NCBI GenBank assembly: GCA_022925895.1
Contig: JAKSYS010000129.1
Span: forward strand, 1 to 64,000
Length of the DNA stretch: 64,000 nucleotides
Source of the DNA: Fragilaria crotonensis
Lineage: Eukaryota; Bacillariophyta; Fragilariophyceae; Fragilariales; Fragilariaceae
Direction: 5' to 3'
The position numbers and the translations under genes were made by a program. The notes beneath the pieces are model-generated. The model was not told the origin of the DNA. It was given only the letters and a program-made list of their open reading frames with translations, and did not search any database. This document shows, one piece after another, positions 25,047 to 34,732 of the stretch. Position 1 is the stretch's first letter, and each line of letters begins with the position of its first letter.

Positions 25047-25120
25047 CCTGCGCTAGGTTTCTCAGTTGCGAAACCTGCCATATATATTGTAGGTTGCTCG
25101 AGGTTCGAATCCTGCGCAGC
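25047..25120 (+). other. tRNA-like sequence with A-box and B-box
   Basis: A 74-base stretch with a perfect B-box/T-loop (ggttcgaatcc, 25102-25112) and an A-box-like tag...ctcagttg at 25054-25068 that carries about four extra bases. Ends ctgcgc and gcgcag can pair, and ggtttc/gaaacc can form a D-like stem. The anticodon arm would need a 10-base loop and the 3' acceptor does not pair in the standard register, so this is not a normal tRNA. It may be a tRNA-derived relic or pol III promoter inside the transposon. Confidence 0.3.
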
Positions 25121-25197
25121 ATGTCAGTCGTCTTTTGCAGATGATCCTCCCTGCCAGCAAGCGGGTTGAGGAGTCTCTGTACTTGATACTGCGCATG

Positions 25198-25659
25198 TCA
25201 GCAGTCGTCGTGTGCGCGCACACGTAATCGCCTGTCGTGAGTAATAACTCCCATCGTACATATATATCTGAGCTTCCTTTCAGTGAGTGCTTTTGCCATT
25301 TCACAGTTGTGGATTTTGTGCCCCTTGCTTTTACTATGGGTGCTTCTATCAGATTGCATGTGCAAAATCAACGACATGAGTCTTCCATCTGAAGATGATG
25401 ACGACTGTTTTTGCCATTCAATTAGTGCTATATGGCATTGCTGTCTCCACTCTTCTTCTGTCAGTATGACGCTCGTATCTGACAACTGGATTACTAGCCA
25501 TTTTACATTTGCTATTGTAACCGTGGATGCACGACATTGCACTCTCAAGATCACACGGGTTTGATAACAGTTCTCTTCTCTTCTTACTTTCATCAAAAAG
25601 AACATACAAACAATGTCATCGTCCTCATACACCATGAAATTGTCCTCAACATCACTCAT
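25198..25659 (-). CDS. Possible small transposon-borne protein
   Basis: A 153-residue minus-strand frame from ATG at 25659 (MSDVEDNFMVYEDDDIVCMF). It starts acidic, has a hydrophobic patch, and ends basic (THSKSKGHKIHNCEMAKALTERK). It lies upstream of the accessory gene on the same strand inside the inner unit. No family is recognised and codon evidence is weak, so it may be chance. Confidence 0.25.
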   Translation of the reverse strand: MSDVEDNFMVYEDDDIVCMFFLMKVRREENCYQTRVILRVQCRASTVTIANVKWLVIQLSDTSVILTEEEWRQQCHIALIEWQKQSSSSSDGRLMSLILHMQSDRSTHSKSKGHKIHNCEMAKALTERKLRYICTMGVITHDRRLRVRAHDDC

Positions 25660-26336
25660 CTGCAATTGCACTCACTGTGAATGCAAGTATTGAACCTCAG
25701 AGGATGGACAATGTCATCATCATCATGAACCATGTGCACACCACAACTGGTGTTCATGTGGCCATCGTTCGGGATGCTGAGTACTGCTGGTGAAGATTTG
25801 TCATGTGCCGCATAATGCGATGCACACACTGCATTCTGAGCAACATGAGTTAAAAGCCTTTTGAATGACTTGATCAGAATGCGACATCCTTGTTGAAAAC
25901 TTTGGAATTAAGCAACTAAAACTATTGATCATGTAGTATGTGATAAATATTAAGAAAACAAACAAGTGTCACCGAGCAACAAAACTGAGCTAGAAAAACA
26001 AATGACATTGTAAAATAGAATGGTTACACATTGAAAAAAAACCATTGCATGAGAACATACAATGATCGATAACCTTACTATGAAATCACTAATGGGATGA
26101 TCTTATCCATTCAAAAATACTTATGCTTGTTCTTAACAAAATACATTATATTCATTAGGAGGTTACCAAAACTGTTAGTCAACGATTACTTTAAATGGTT
26201 TGAAGTAAACATTTATTGTGACATCTTAAATAGCACTTTTGCTACTATGACGTATACGAGTGTGAAATGCACAAATGTAAGTCACAGTTGACGACATAGG
26301 TGCAAAATATAACAAAGTAACCAACATATCATGACA
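25660..26336. other. Non-coding right part of the inner transposon unit
   Basis: AT-rich, without a credible coding frame. It runs to the inner inverted repeat at 26339. Confidence 0.4.
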
Positions 26337-26450
26337 TACTAACAAAAACCCACCTTCTGATGTCATCACGCCGGCCGGTCATTGGCAGGCGCGCCCATTT
26401 TTTAGGTACATCTGTTTAATCGCGAAACGTGCTTGGGCCGGACCTTCCTG

Positions 26451-26835
26451 CCCGTTCGATGAGCGCGTAGGCCTTGTCGGTACAGCTCGCCACTAAGTAA
26501 GTCCACGCAGCCGCGCGTGCCAAGTACTTCCGGTTCTCCACTGAGGTCGTTGCACGGGTTCGTACTGGTGGTGCCGCAGTAACCCCTGCGACACCTGCAG
26601 TTTCAGCAGGTGCTCCTGTGGCGAGCCTGACCGGCTCCTCCACTTCACCATACTCGTACTGCTCAACCGTTAGACCCGGCGTTACCTCTGCCCTGGTGAG
26701 CGCGAGCAAAAAGCCCTTCGAACTGGCGAGCGCGAGAGTTTTGCCCTCCCACGATCTGAACTTCGTATCATCGCCGTTAAAAGCGAACGCACGAACAGTG
26801 GTTCCAAAGTTGGAATCGGAATCTTCAACTGCCAT
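26451..26835 (-). mobile_element. Upstream piece of the Copia 3 gag region
   Basis: Minus-strand gag start from ATG at 26835 (MAVEDSDSNFGTTVRAFAFN), with the copia gag hallmarks FRSWEGKTLALASSKGFLLAL and AAAWTYLVASCTDKAYALIE. It is followed on the minus strand by the DNA transposon insertion at 26447. Confidence 0.8.
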
Positions 26836-26886
26836 GATTTCCGTACAACTCTTTTACCTTGGATTTCAACTGATCGTTTATAAACG

Positions 26887-27414
26887 TGTTAAATCACCGT
26901 ACTGTAGTTTCCGTACAGTGCGTAGTCTCGAAAATACTCGTCAAAATGTGACAGTAGATGGCCTCTACTCACTTTCTAGATTCTTGTATTGTGAGCTTAA
27001 TCTGTTTGTTAAACTACTTGTAAAGTCATCATTCAATCACTGATGAGAGCTTTAAAGCTCTCAATCAGACTACAAAAGACTTCATCCAGTAGGTTCCACA
27101 CAACAAATCTAAGTCTGAAGACCCAACATCAAATCACCTTCCCGGTAGGTTTGCACCTGTGAAGTCTTCATTCCTTCACGTACAATGCCTCCTGGGACCT
27201 CTCTTTAGATCCCTGCATGCTAGGAGGTCTTCTTGGTCTTCCAGTCTTGGTCTTGTTCCTAGTGACTTCAGTCCATTCACTAGCATCCAAGAGAGCAGCA
27301 GAACAGAAGCTATTGCTACCGTCGTCCGCGGTGCACAGTGCCACTAGTGCAGTAGCACTCGTCGCTTCGACAGTAGTACCGTCACCCTCGACAGTAGCAC
27401 TGTAGATCTTGACA
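26887..27414 (-). repeat. 5' LTR of Copia 3
   Basis: 528 bp, paired with 14468-14999. It holds the same coding-capable tail as the other copy. The ggtttc duplication follows directly at 27415-27420. Confidence 0.93.
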
Positions 27415-27462
27415 GGTTTCTTCTCAACGAGAACATTCTCCATCCCTTTACCTATCGTTGCC

Positions 27463-27900
27463 ATGCTACCATTGAGACAGCCCGTACCGCCTCATCCTGT
27501 TGTCGGCTTGCCTGAACGTTGTTGTTCATGTCAGAATCATTTTTGTGGCCGTCGTGGAATGAATCTCCATTTGCGACAAAACCAAATTTGTTCTGCATTT
27601 CACGCGTCAATGGATTCCAGCAATCGATTGTACACACACGATACGCCTACCTTGGCTGCTTTGCCCGACAAAGCCGCTTCACTTCGTAGTGCATCACATC
27701 CAGCATCGGGGCGTCTTCCTTATGTTTATGCCGATGATGACGCTTTTCCATGGAATGCTGATCAAGATGAGTCTTTTCCGTCTAACGTTCCTAAAATAAC
27801 GGTGACGCGTGTTCTCCGGTCAAAGTCTACTTGGGTCAGTAATTCGATCATTGCTAGGCTAGTACCACATTGCATGAAACAGTGGTTGTCAAGACAATGA
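27463..27900 (+). mobile_element. Leading frame with a zinc-finger-like motif, next to Copia 3
   Basis: A 145-residue plus-strand frame from ATG at 27463 with CCSCQNHFCGRRGMNLHLRQN followed by a Cys, a C2H2-like finger pattern, and an acidic segment YADDDAFPWNADQDES. It lies directly right of the Copia 3 target duplication and upstream of the integrase piece of Copia 4, so it is most likely that element's leading part. A C2H2-type start is also seen in some CACTA/Plavaka transposases, so the assignment is uncertain. Confidence 0.4.
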
Positions 27901-27999
27901 ATGATGAAGATTTGGCAAGTGATAGTGATAGTGTTGATTCTATCGCAGAAACAAAAGCAGAGTTCCCGGTGAAGCATCTAAGAGCGCAGATCTGATGTC

Positions 28000-28330
28000 A
28001 TGATGTTTATAATAACTCATTACTTCGTAATTCTGTGCGAAGGTTCGTATTTTTGGAAAAAAACCTCCGACATAGGAGTGACGCCGCAAGAGTATCTTGC
28101 CGACAACTCAAAAACGTTCATGTCAGCCGAGTTTTCCCGCAACCTTTCGGACTTCCAAGTCTTACGATTCGCTGGCGTCGGCGCCCACTATCACAATGGA
28201 ATTGCCGAGCGAAAAATTCGAACCATGATGGCCATCGCGAGGACCATGATGTTGCATTGGGCAATCCATTGGCTGGACATTGCCGACCCCACACTCTGGC
28301 CCCTCGCCGTCAAGCATGCTGTGTTCCTAG
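28000..28330 (+). mobile_element. Integrase core piece of Copia 4
   Basis: The plus-strand reading ADNSKTFMSAEFSRNL and HYHNGIAERKIRTMMAIA are the second Asp and Glu regions of a copia integrase. The reading is cut by the MITE-like insertion; the integrase C-terminal part resumes at 29222. Confidence 0.85.
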
Positions 28331-28352
28331 GAAACAAATACCTGTATGCATG

Positions 28353-29204
28353 TTGCCTAACAGCAGTTAAAAAATGACGACGGAATTCACGACTCGCATC
28401 ATGGATGGAATTTTACAATATTTTCTCAAAAATGTCCTCTGAGACATTTATCACGGTTTTCGTTATCAATGACGTCAATTTTTAACGCTAAAACGTCCTT
28501 TAAGACATTCAATGCGGTTTTTTTAAGAAGGGATAAATATGATGTCACTGCAACATCACCAATGACATTCATCACGGATTTCGTTGACAAGATGAGCACA
28601 TGACTTCACAATATTGTCTGTGAAGACATTCATCACGTTTTTTGTAACCAAGTTACAACGATGACGTTTCAAAAACGTCCCATAAGACATTTATCACGGA
28701 ATTTGTAACCACGAAATAAAGATGACGTCACAATGTCAATGCCGACGCGTCTACTGTGACATTTACCACGGTTCTTTACTATCCAGGGATAGCACTGACG
28801 TCACAGAGTCATGAACAGGACGTCCTAGTATGTGATGTTCACCACGGTTCATACTTTCAAAAAATTCGACACCAATGTCGCAATGTCATTGCCATGCATT
28901 GACTGAGACATTCTTCACGATTTGTAATAAGTAAAAGGAAACAATGACATCACCATGTCATTGACATGCACTTATGGTGTTATTTATTACGGATTTTAAC
29001 TATGAAATCGGTTTTAATGGCATCACATTGCTTGTCATGTCCAAGCTCTGATTGAGAAATTTATCAGGTTTTCTTTAAAAGTGATTAAGTACAAAACGTC
29101 ACGAAATCATTTCGCATAGTGATTTTCAGCGTAACAAACCGAATGATAAAGATTCCTTATAACTGTCATTTACCTGATTTTTCAGATTAACTGCTGATAG
29201 GCAA
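28353..29204. mobile_element. MITE-like non-autonomous DNA transposon with internal repeats
   Basis: A non-coding block inserted in the Copia 4 integrase. Terminal inverted repeats of 18 bp (ttgcctaacagcagttaa at 28353-28370; complement at 29187-29204) match at 17 positions. The 10-bp sequence gtgttcctag occurs just outside on both sides (28321-28330 and 29212-29221), a likely target duplication or part of one, with 22 and 7 extra bases between it and the TIRs. The exact ends are therefore uncertain. A duplication of 9-10 bp would suit Mutator-like elements. Confidence 0.65.
28442..29000. repeat. Diverged tandem repeat, unit 60-75 bp
   Basis: The core gacattcatcacggttt (with variants) recurs at 28442, 28503, 28563, 28624, 28685, 28758, 28833 and 28908, and more weakly near 28979. 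Each core is followed at a similar distance by gatgacgtcac-like sequence. Spacing is 60-61 bp in the first half and 71-75 bp in the second, so units changed length before or during amplification. Confidence 0.75.
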
Positions 29205-29221
29205 TACAACCGTGTTCCTAG

Positions 29222-29639
29222 TGAACCACATGCCTGACCCATGAACTGGCCTGTTGCCACACGACGTCTTCACAAAGACTCGATGGGAGCAAAAGAAATT
29301 AATGGACGTCCACGTTTGGGGATGTCCAGTCTACATCCTTGACAAAACGATTTCAGACGGAAAGAAACTGCCACGCTGGACTCCCCGCTCAACTCGCACC
29401 GTCAACCTCGGATTCTCCGACAAACACGCCAGCTCGGTCCCTCTCGTTCTCAACCCGAAGACCGGCTATATCACTCCGCAATTTCACATCGTCTTCGACG
29501 ATTGGTTCGCTACCGTTCCCGCTTCCGCCGACAACCTTCCGAACTTCAACGATGATTGTCGGCAGCGCATGTTCAAAGACTCGTTGATGTTCCAATACGT
29601 CCTCAATGATGAAGACAAAGAAAGGCTGATTGCTGAGTT
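29222..29639 (+). mobile_element. Integrase C-terminal piece of Copia 4
   Basis: Plus-strand reading with KLMDVHVWGCPVYILDK and HASSVPLVLNPKTGYITPQF, the usual C-terminal integrase region of CoDi elements. It runs into the 5-bp duplication gcttg (29640-29644) of the gypsy insertion. Confidence 0.85.
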
Positions 29640-29644
29640 GCTTG

Positions 29645-30029
29645 TGCCCTACGCGCGAAGTAATCAGTTTTGTTTGTAATTTAATTTGTAGCTAGTTTTT
29701 CAGGAGTTAATAGTTATGCCTTATTAAAAGTTATGAGACTAGTTTTTAGAACAAGAGAGCAGTCCCATCCTTGGTGGGATTGGACTGTTCTCTTTCATTC
29801 ATCTAGGAGGCTCAGTGAGTCTCCAAGAGATGTCAAACAGTTCTCATTCTACTGTTGTACGGTTGTACTGTTGTACAGGATCAGTGTTCTATTGTTGCAC
29901 TGTACTATGGTATTACTAGCCTACCGGTATATCCAAGTACTATACATGGCCATTGTATTGTAGTACTGGATACTAGTAATTATAGTATACTGTATCGCTC
30001 TACGCTAGGGGCACGTGCGGTGTACTGCA
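29645..30029 (-). repeat. 3' LTR of the gypsy element
   Basis: 385 bp, differing from 34343-34727 at one noticed base (tttttaga versus tttttaaa). It contains an 18-bp-range palindrome around agtcccatccttggtgggattggact and many GTAC motifs. Confidence 0.95.
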
Positions 30030-30038
30030 CTCGCTTCC

Positions 30039-31741
30039 CTAATTGGGCGGTACGCGTTCTTTATATGGCGTCAGTCGACGTATGTTGACACGTTCATTGA
30101 CAATGCCACGTTGAATGCGTACTGTACCATTAGCATAGGTTTCAGTAATCCGATATGGTCCCGTACGTGGGGCGGACAGTTTGGAGATCAGTCCTGGTTT
30201 TTCCAATAAGACTTTTTCGCCAACACGGTACTCGTGTTCAATGCGTTTAGCATTTTCCTTTTTATTATTGGAGTTGATAATATCTTGCTTACGTTGTCGT
30301 ATCCTAGCCCAATCCGTCTTTAATTGGATGGGCAACAACATGTTGCGTCCAAATACCAACTGCCCGGGTGTAGCGTCTAACGTAGTATGTACTGTACTAC
30401 GTATTGCCCATGCAGCTGCACTTAGGAATGGTCCCCAAGGGTCATTTGTATTGAGTTCTTTATTCTCAAGTTCAAATGTCCAAAGTGCGTTGCCAAGTAC
30501 TTGATGTACTTGTTCTATAATACCGTTTGATTGTGGATTGTAACTAGATGACGGTTTTTCCTTCATACCATAATTGTCGCACATTTGTTTGAACTGTGCT
30601 TTAAATTCTGAACCGTTATCATACCCAATGTATTGGGGTCGTGGGTACCTTGTCAACCACGTGTTATTAAATGCTTCCATAACCGTATGTGCGTTCTTAT
30701 CTGGTATTGCAATGACTTCAAACCATCCCGTTACGGGATCAATCATAGTCAATGCACGGAGTGTATGTGTAGACGTTGGAGTACGTACAACGTTTGGTCC
30801 AATTAAGTCTACGTTTACACGAGACCAAGGAAGTTCTTCAGCTTCCTTAGGAGGTAAGTGTCCATACTTCTTCCTTTGTTTCTTAAATAACTGACACGTA
30901 TGACATGTCTTACAAAATGTCTCAACGTGACTATGCAATTTTGGCCACGTGCATGTTTGACGTATCATTGCTTCAGTGCGTGATTTGCCTGGGTGTGCTA
31001 GATACTCATGATACCAAGCAACTACGCGTTGTTGAAGTTGAATAGGAATATATATTTTTCCTTGGTACATAATGACTTCAATTCCTTCAATCTTTTTGGT
31101 ATTGAAGTTCTGACTTTTTGATTTTGTACTTCTTCGTTTAAGTTCATTATCTAACCGTTGGTATTTAGTGATTAGCGTAGGACTTAACGGAAAGTCAGTT
31201 TCCTTAACGTCCACCTTCGTCATGAAGATGTAAGCCATACTATCATTTGTAGGCTCTGTTGGCAACTTCTCATTGAAGTTTGCATCTAATCGTGACAAGG
31301 CGTCAGCAATGACGTTCTTTTCTCCTTTAATATGCAGAAATGTAGGTCCAAACTCCTCAATTAGGAGTCTCCATCGTATAATACGATCGGTGGACATTTT
31401 CTGATATAGGAGATTCTTATGATCGTATGTACTATCAGTTTTTGACCCAATAGTATATTTTTGAATTCCTTAAGTGTTTCTACTATGGATAACAGTTCTT
31501 GCTTGCCAGTCGTGTAACGTTTTTGAGCGCTGTTAAGTTTCCTCCTGTAGAAAGCTAACGGACGGTCATCTTGCATTATGACTGCTCCCAGTTGATAATT
31601 GCTGGAGTCCGTATAAATATGGAAGTCTTTTGAGAAATCTGGATAAGCCAGTAATGTCTCTTGACTAATTATAGCCTTAATGTCTTCGAAGGCTTTCTGT
31701 TCTTTATCATGCCAAATAAATTTAGCTTTGGCAGAACACAT
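30039..31741 (-). mobile_element. RNase H and integrase part of the gypsy element
   Basis: The RNase H segment has FHIYTDSSNYQLGAVIMQDD. The integrase has an H2C2 zinc finger (HEYLAHPGKSRTEAMIRQT and CKTCHTCQLFKKQ) and a DDE core in VDLIGPNVV, YDNGSEFKAQF and NGIIEQVHQVLG. It is part of the fossil. Confidence 0.92.
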
Positions 31742-32048
31742 CGCCGTAAGCGGCGCTAGTATGTGACTTCTACATTACCACATGTCACGGTAGTAATTGA
31801 TCATACCTAAGAAACGTCTCAACTGCCGTTTGGTAGTTGGTGGTGTCAGCCGCATAATCGCTTCCACTTTCTTAGGTTGAGGTTGGATACCGTGACGAGT
31901 AATCCAATAGCCTAAGTAATCAATCTTGGTCACTGCGAACGAGGATTTACGTAGGTTAACGGCAAAGCCAACATCCGTCAGGCATTGCAGGACTAATTCA
32001 ACATGCTGAAGATGGTCCTCGTAGGAACCTGCTGTTGTAATTAGTATG

Positions 32049-33599
32049 TCATGCGTAGTAGCCCATACTTAAGTCAAGAGCCGTTGCCCAATTAAACCCT
32101 TCAAGTTTCTGAAGAAGGTCAGCAATCTTGGGTAACGGGTATGGTTTACGTTTGATGTACCTATTAAGTACGCGAAAGTCCGTTAAGACTCTAACGTCAC
32201 CAGTCTTCTTAGGCTGTATGAACGTTGGTGCCGCCCACTCGGAGTCATTGCACTTCGTTAATACTCCTATATCACATAGGCGTTTAATTTCCTTTTTCGT
32301 TGTTTCCTCATAGCACTTTGGTATAGGAAACGGACGAGCGTGATACGGCTTCTCATCTTTACTTAAGGGCCGTAGTTCAAGATGTACGGTAGGTACGTTA
32401 AGTATGCCCAGTCCTCCACGAAACAACTTTGGATATTTTCGTAACAAACATATGAGTTGTTCTTTTTGTTCGTTACTCAGATGCGTTTCCATGTGTGTGT
32501 AGTCATCAAGATCTAACGCACTATAGTCTGCATCCAGTATACGTTTCTGCCTTGCTTCTGCTTCCTTGAGTACCGTAGGTTTGATACTGTGGTAGTAGAT
32601 AGCTGTAGCATTCTGTAGATCGGATATTACGTGTTTTTCTTTCATGGGAATTTCTACTCCTTCCCATACTATCCGTTGTGTATTGAAATTAATTTTGATA
32701 CCTAATTCTGATAGTAAATCTGCACCGATGATCATGTCATACTGTGCATTCTTGCGTAATGTATGTGTGTCCTCATGACACACCCATTGTACTATCTTTG
32801 ACGTACTAAACTCGGGTAATTTGAATTTAAGTTCCCGTTGCAATTTAGTTACAAATTGACCACCCATAGTGTGCCATCGTGTATGTGATGTTTTGAATAC
32901 CGGTCCAGTTAAGCCCCGTATCGCATCCTTAAGTATAATTGTCGCAGATGCTCCAGTGTCCAGCAAAATGCAAATGATGCCGGGTTTGTCTGTTCCCATC
33001 ACTTTGACCACGACTTCGGTGGTTTTGTGTTTTTGTTTTTGTCTCTTACTGCCATGGCCATCTTTGGATGGCAATATCTCAGTAGAAAATAAACCAAAGT
33101 AGATAGAACTTGCATCACTATCGTCCTTAGTGTCTACTGTACTAATGGTTGTCTTGGGACTGAACATTTCCACAATTTCTGCATCCGAATTCTCGGGTGT
33201 AAAGTCGCGGACCTTACGCTTGCCAGACTTCGGGTTGCGTGGAAGACGCTCAAGGATAGCGTTAAACTGCTCCTGCGTCATCAAGACATTTTGGTCGGTA
33301 GAACCGACATTTTTCTTACCAGGTTTATGCTTCCCCTTGTTCTCAGGGTTAAACCAACAGTCTTTCGTAGTATGATTTGTACGACCGCAATGCGCACACT
33401 TCTTATACTTAGACGACTGTGTTTTTGCCATTGCCATTTTGTCAGCGGACTTATTCCAATTGCCCTTTTGTGCCTTCAGGGTTATCGGTCTTTTCCACTC
33501 TACGACGTTTGGCTTCGAGTGCCTGTCTGAGTTCAAGTTTCTCAAAATAATCAACAGTGCCTTGAAAATCGAACTTATAAAGTTCAATGTTTGCACCAA
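32049..33599 (-). mobile_element. Zinc knuckle, protease and reverse transcriptase part of the gypsy element
   Basis: The minus-strand reading has CAHCGRTNHTTKDC (zinc knuckle), IILLDTGASATI-type protease (ICILLDTGASATIILKD), and the N-terminal fingers and palm of the reverse transcriptase (SEWAAPTFIQPKKTGDVRV, FNWATALDLSMGYYA). The remaining reverse transcriptase lies between this piece and 31741. Confidence 0.92.
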
Positions 33600-34308
33600 G
33601 AATGACCGCTTGCCATTCTTCAGGCTTCGCCTGGTTGAGAATTTGAATCAAGTCGTCATCAGACAATTTAGACGGTTCAGCCTTACCTTCTTCCCGTGGA
33701 AAATACGGTAAGTAATTATTTAGCTCGCGTAAACGCGTAGCAAAGTTACGAACCGTATGACTTCCAAGACGTAGGTAATGCTGCATGTACACCACCTGCT
33801 TCTGGTACGCATGCAAGATTGGGAAGTAAGACTTACCAACTTCCGTCATCACCAGCTGGAAAATCTCATTTGGAGTCTTCCTCTGTCGTGCGGGACCCGC
33901 TACGTTCTCCGTATCGAGTCTACGCCACGTTTGCTGGAATTTGTCTCTTGCACTGCCCTTAAGTAGTGCAAGCGCCATAGACGCTTTTTGTTCGCCGGAC
34001 TCGAGCGGATAGTCACGAATGACTTCCTCGAGCTCTATGCGCCACTTCACCCACGCTTCTGGCGAGGTGTCGTAGTCTCCAAACAAACGAATCCTCTTTT
34101 CGATATTTTTGGAGTTCGCATTTCCAGCTTCAATAGGGACATCGATCTTGTTATAGTTGCTCTCATCGTCAGATTTCTCTGTCGATTTCTTGGGCCTATC
34201 AAAATAAATCGACGGCGGATTCAACGCGAGGTTCGACTGACGGAATGCGACATGTTCCGCAGACGAATTTTCAGATGCTTTGCGCTTACCTTTATTTTTG
34301 TTCGTCAT
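33470..34308 (-). mobile_element. Gag part of the gypsy element
   Basis: From ATG at 34308 (MTNKNKGKRKASENSSAEHV), with a retrotransposon gag domain (ASMALALLKGSARDKFQQTW, LRLGSHTVRNFATRLREL). It is followed by the zinc-knuckle region in another frame, as is common between gag and pol in this group. Confidence 0.85.
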
Positions 34309-34342
34309 GGTGATGTACTGACCACTGGGAGTGAATTCACTG

Positions 34343-34727
34343 TGCCCTACGCGCGAAGTAATCAGTTTTGTTTGTAATTTAATTTGTAGCTAGTTTTTCA
34401 GGAGTTAATAGTTATGCCTTATTAAAAGTTATGAGACTAGTTTTTAAAACAAGAGAGCAGTCCCATCCTTGGTGGGATTGGACTGTTCTCTTTCATTCAT
34501 CTAGGAGGCTCAGTGAGTCTCCAAGAGATGTCAAACAGTTCTCATTCTACTGTTGTACGGTTGTACTGTTGTACAGGATCAGTGTTCTATTGTTGCACTG
34601 TACTATGGTATTACTAGCCTACCGGTATATCCAAGTACTATACATGGCCATTGTATTGTAGTACTGGATACTAGTAATTATAGTATACTGTATCGCTCTA
34701 CGCTAGGGGCACGTGCGGTGTACTGCA
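34343..34727 (-). repeat. 5' LTR of the gypsy element
   Basis: 385 bp, paired with 29645-30029; the gcttg duplication follows at 34728-34732. Confidence 0.95.
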
Positions 34728-34732
34728 GCTTG

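Larger units (their letters stand above)
19690..26362 (-). mobile_element. Inner inverted-repeat unit carrying the transposase genes
   Basis: A second inverted-repeat pair inside the 7.2-kb transposon: catcagaaggtggg then a T run and gtta at 19690-19713 and, complemented, at 26339-26362, matching at about 23 of 24 positions. Read with CAGAAGG as the end, both sides are flanked by AT, a possible 2-bp target duplication; read with CATCAG, the repeat is simply longer. Either an autonomous element jumped into a short non-autonomous one, or the element has two-tier termini. About 1.95 kb at the left (19714-21640) is non-coding and AT-rich. Confidence 0.65.
19256..26447 (-). mobile_element. 7.2-kb TIR DNA transposon (outer boundaries)
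   Basis: An inserted block bounded by perfect 11-bp inverted repeats GAAGGTCCGGC (19256-19266) and its complement (26437-26447); weaker similarity continues about 20 bases inward. A 3-bp target duplication ctg lies at 19253-19255 and 26448-26450, and Copia 3 gag sequence resumes on both sides, which fixes the boundaries. Inside are a 28-29 bp minisatellite, a second inner pair of inverted repeats, and a transposase unit on the minus strand. The TIR plus 3-bp TSD pattern resembles CACTA or PIF/Harbinger, but the transposase looks IS630/Tc1-like. The superfamily is left open. Confidence 0.8.
14468..27414 (-). mobile_element. Copia-type LTR retrotransposon 3, young, split by a DNA transposon
   Basis: Minus-strand copia element with long terminal repeats 14468-14999 and 26887-27414 that start tgttaaatc and end gaca. 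The LTRs differ by about four single-base indels and very few substitutions, near 1%, so the insertion is recent. A 6-bp target duplication ggtttc flanks it (14462-14467 and 27415-27420). The body runs gag, two zinc knuckles, protease, integrase, reverse transcriptase, RNase H. The gag region is separated into two parts by a 7.2-kb DNA transposon (19256-26447). Apart from that insertion the polyprotein region is largely open, with about two breaks. Confidence 0.93.
29645..34727 (-). mobile_element. Ty3/gypsy LTR retrotransposon, very young, nearly whole with few breaks
   Basis: Minus-strand gypsy element between 385-bp LTRs (29645-30029 and 34343-34727) that start tgccctacgc and end gtactgca. 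I see one base difference between the LTRs. A 5-bp target duplication gcttg flanks it (29640-29644 and 34728-34732). The domain order is gag, zinc knuckle, protease, reverse transcriptase, RNase H, integrase, as in Ty3/gypsy. About three breaks are present. It landed in the integrase-to-reverse-transcriptase region of Copia 4. LTR identity implies a very recent insertion. Confidence 0.95.

Noticed and set aside
25047-25120. A functional tRNA gene
   Set aside because: B-box is perfect, but the acceptor and anticodon arms do not fold in the standard register; kept only as a tRNA-like relic.
28442-29000. CRISPR array in the 60-75 bp repeat region
   Set aside because: Repeats are diverged and contiguous without conserved repeats and unique spacers, and the context is eukaryotic.
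29733-29963. Short frames inside the gypsy LTRs
   Set aside because: Identical in both LTR copies and without motif; LTR sequence, not genes.
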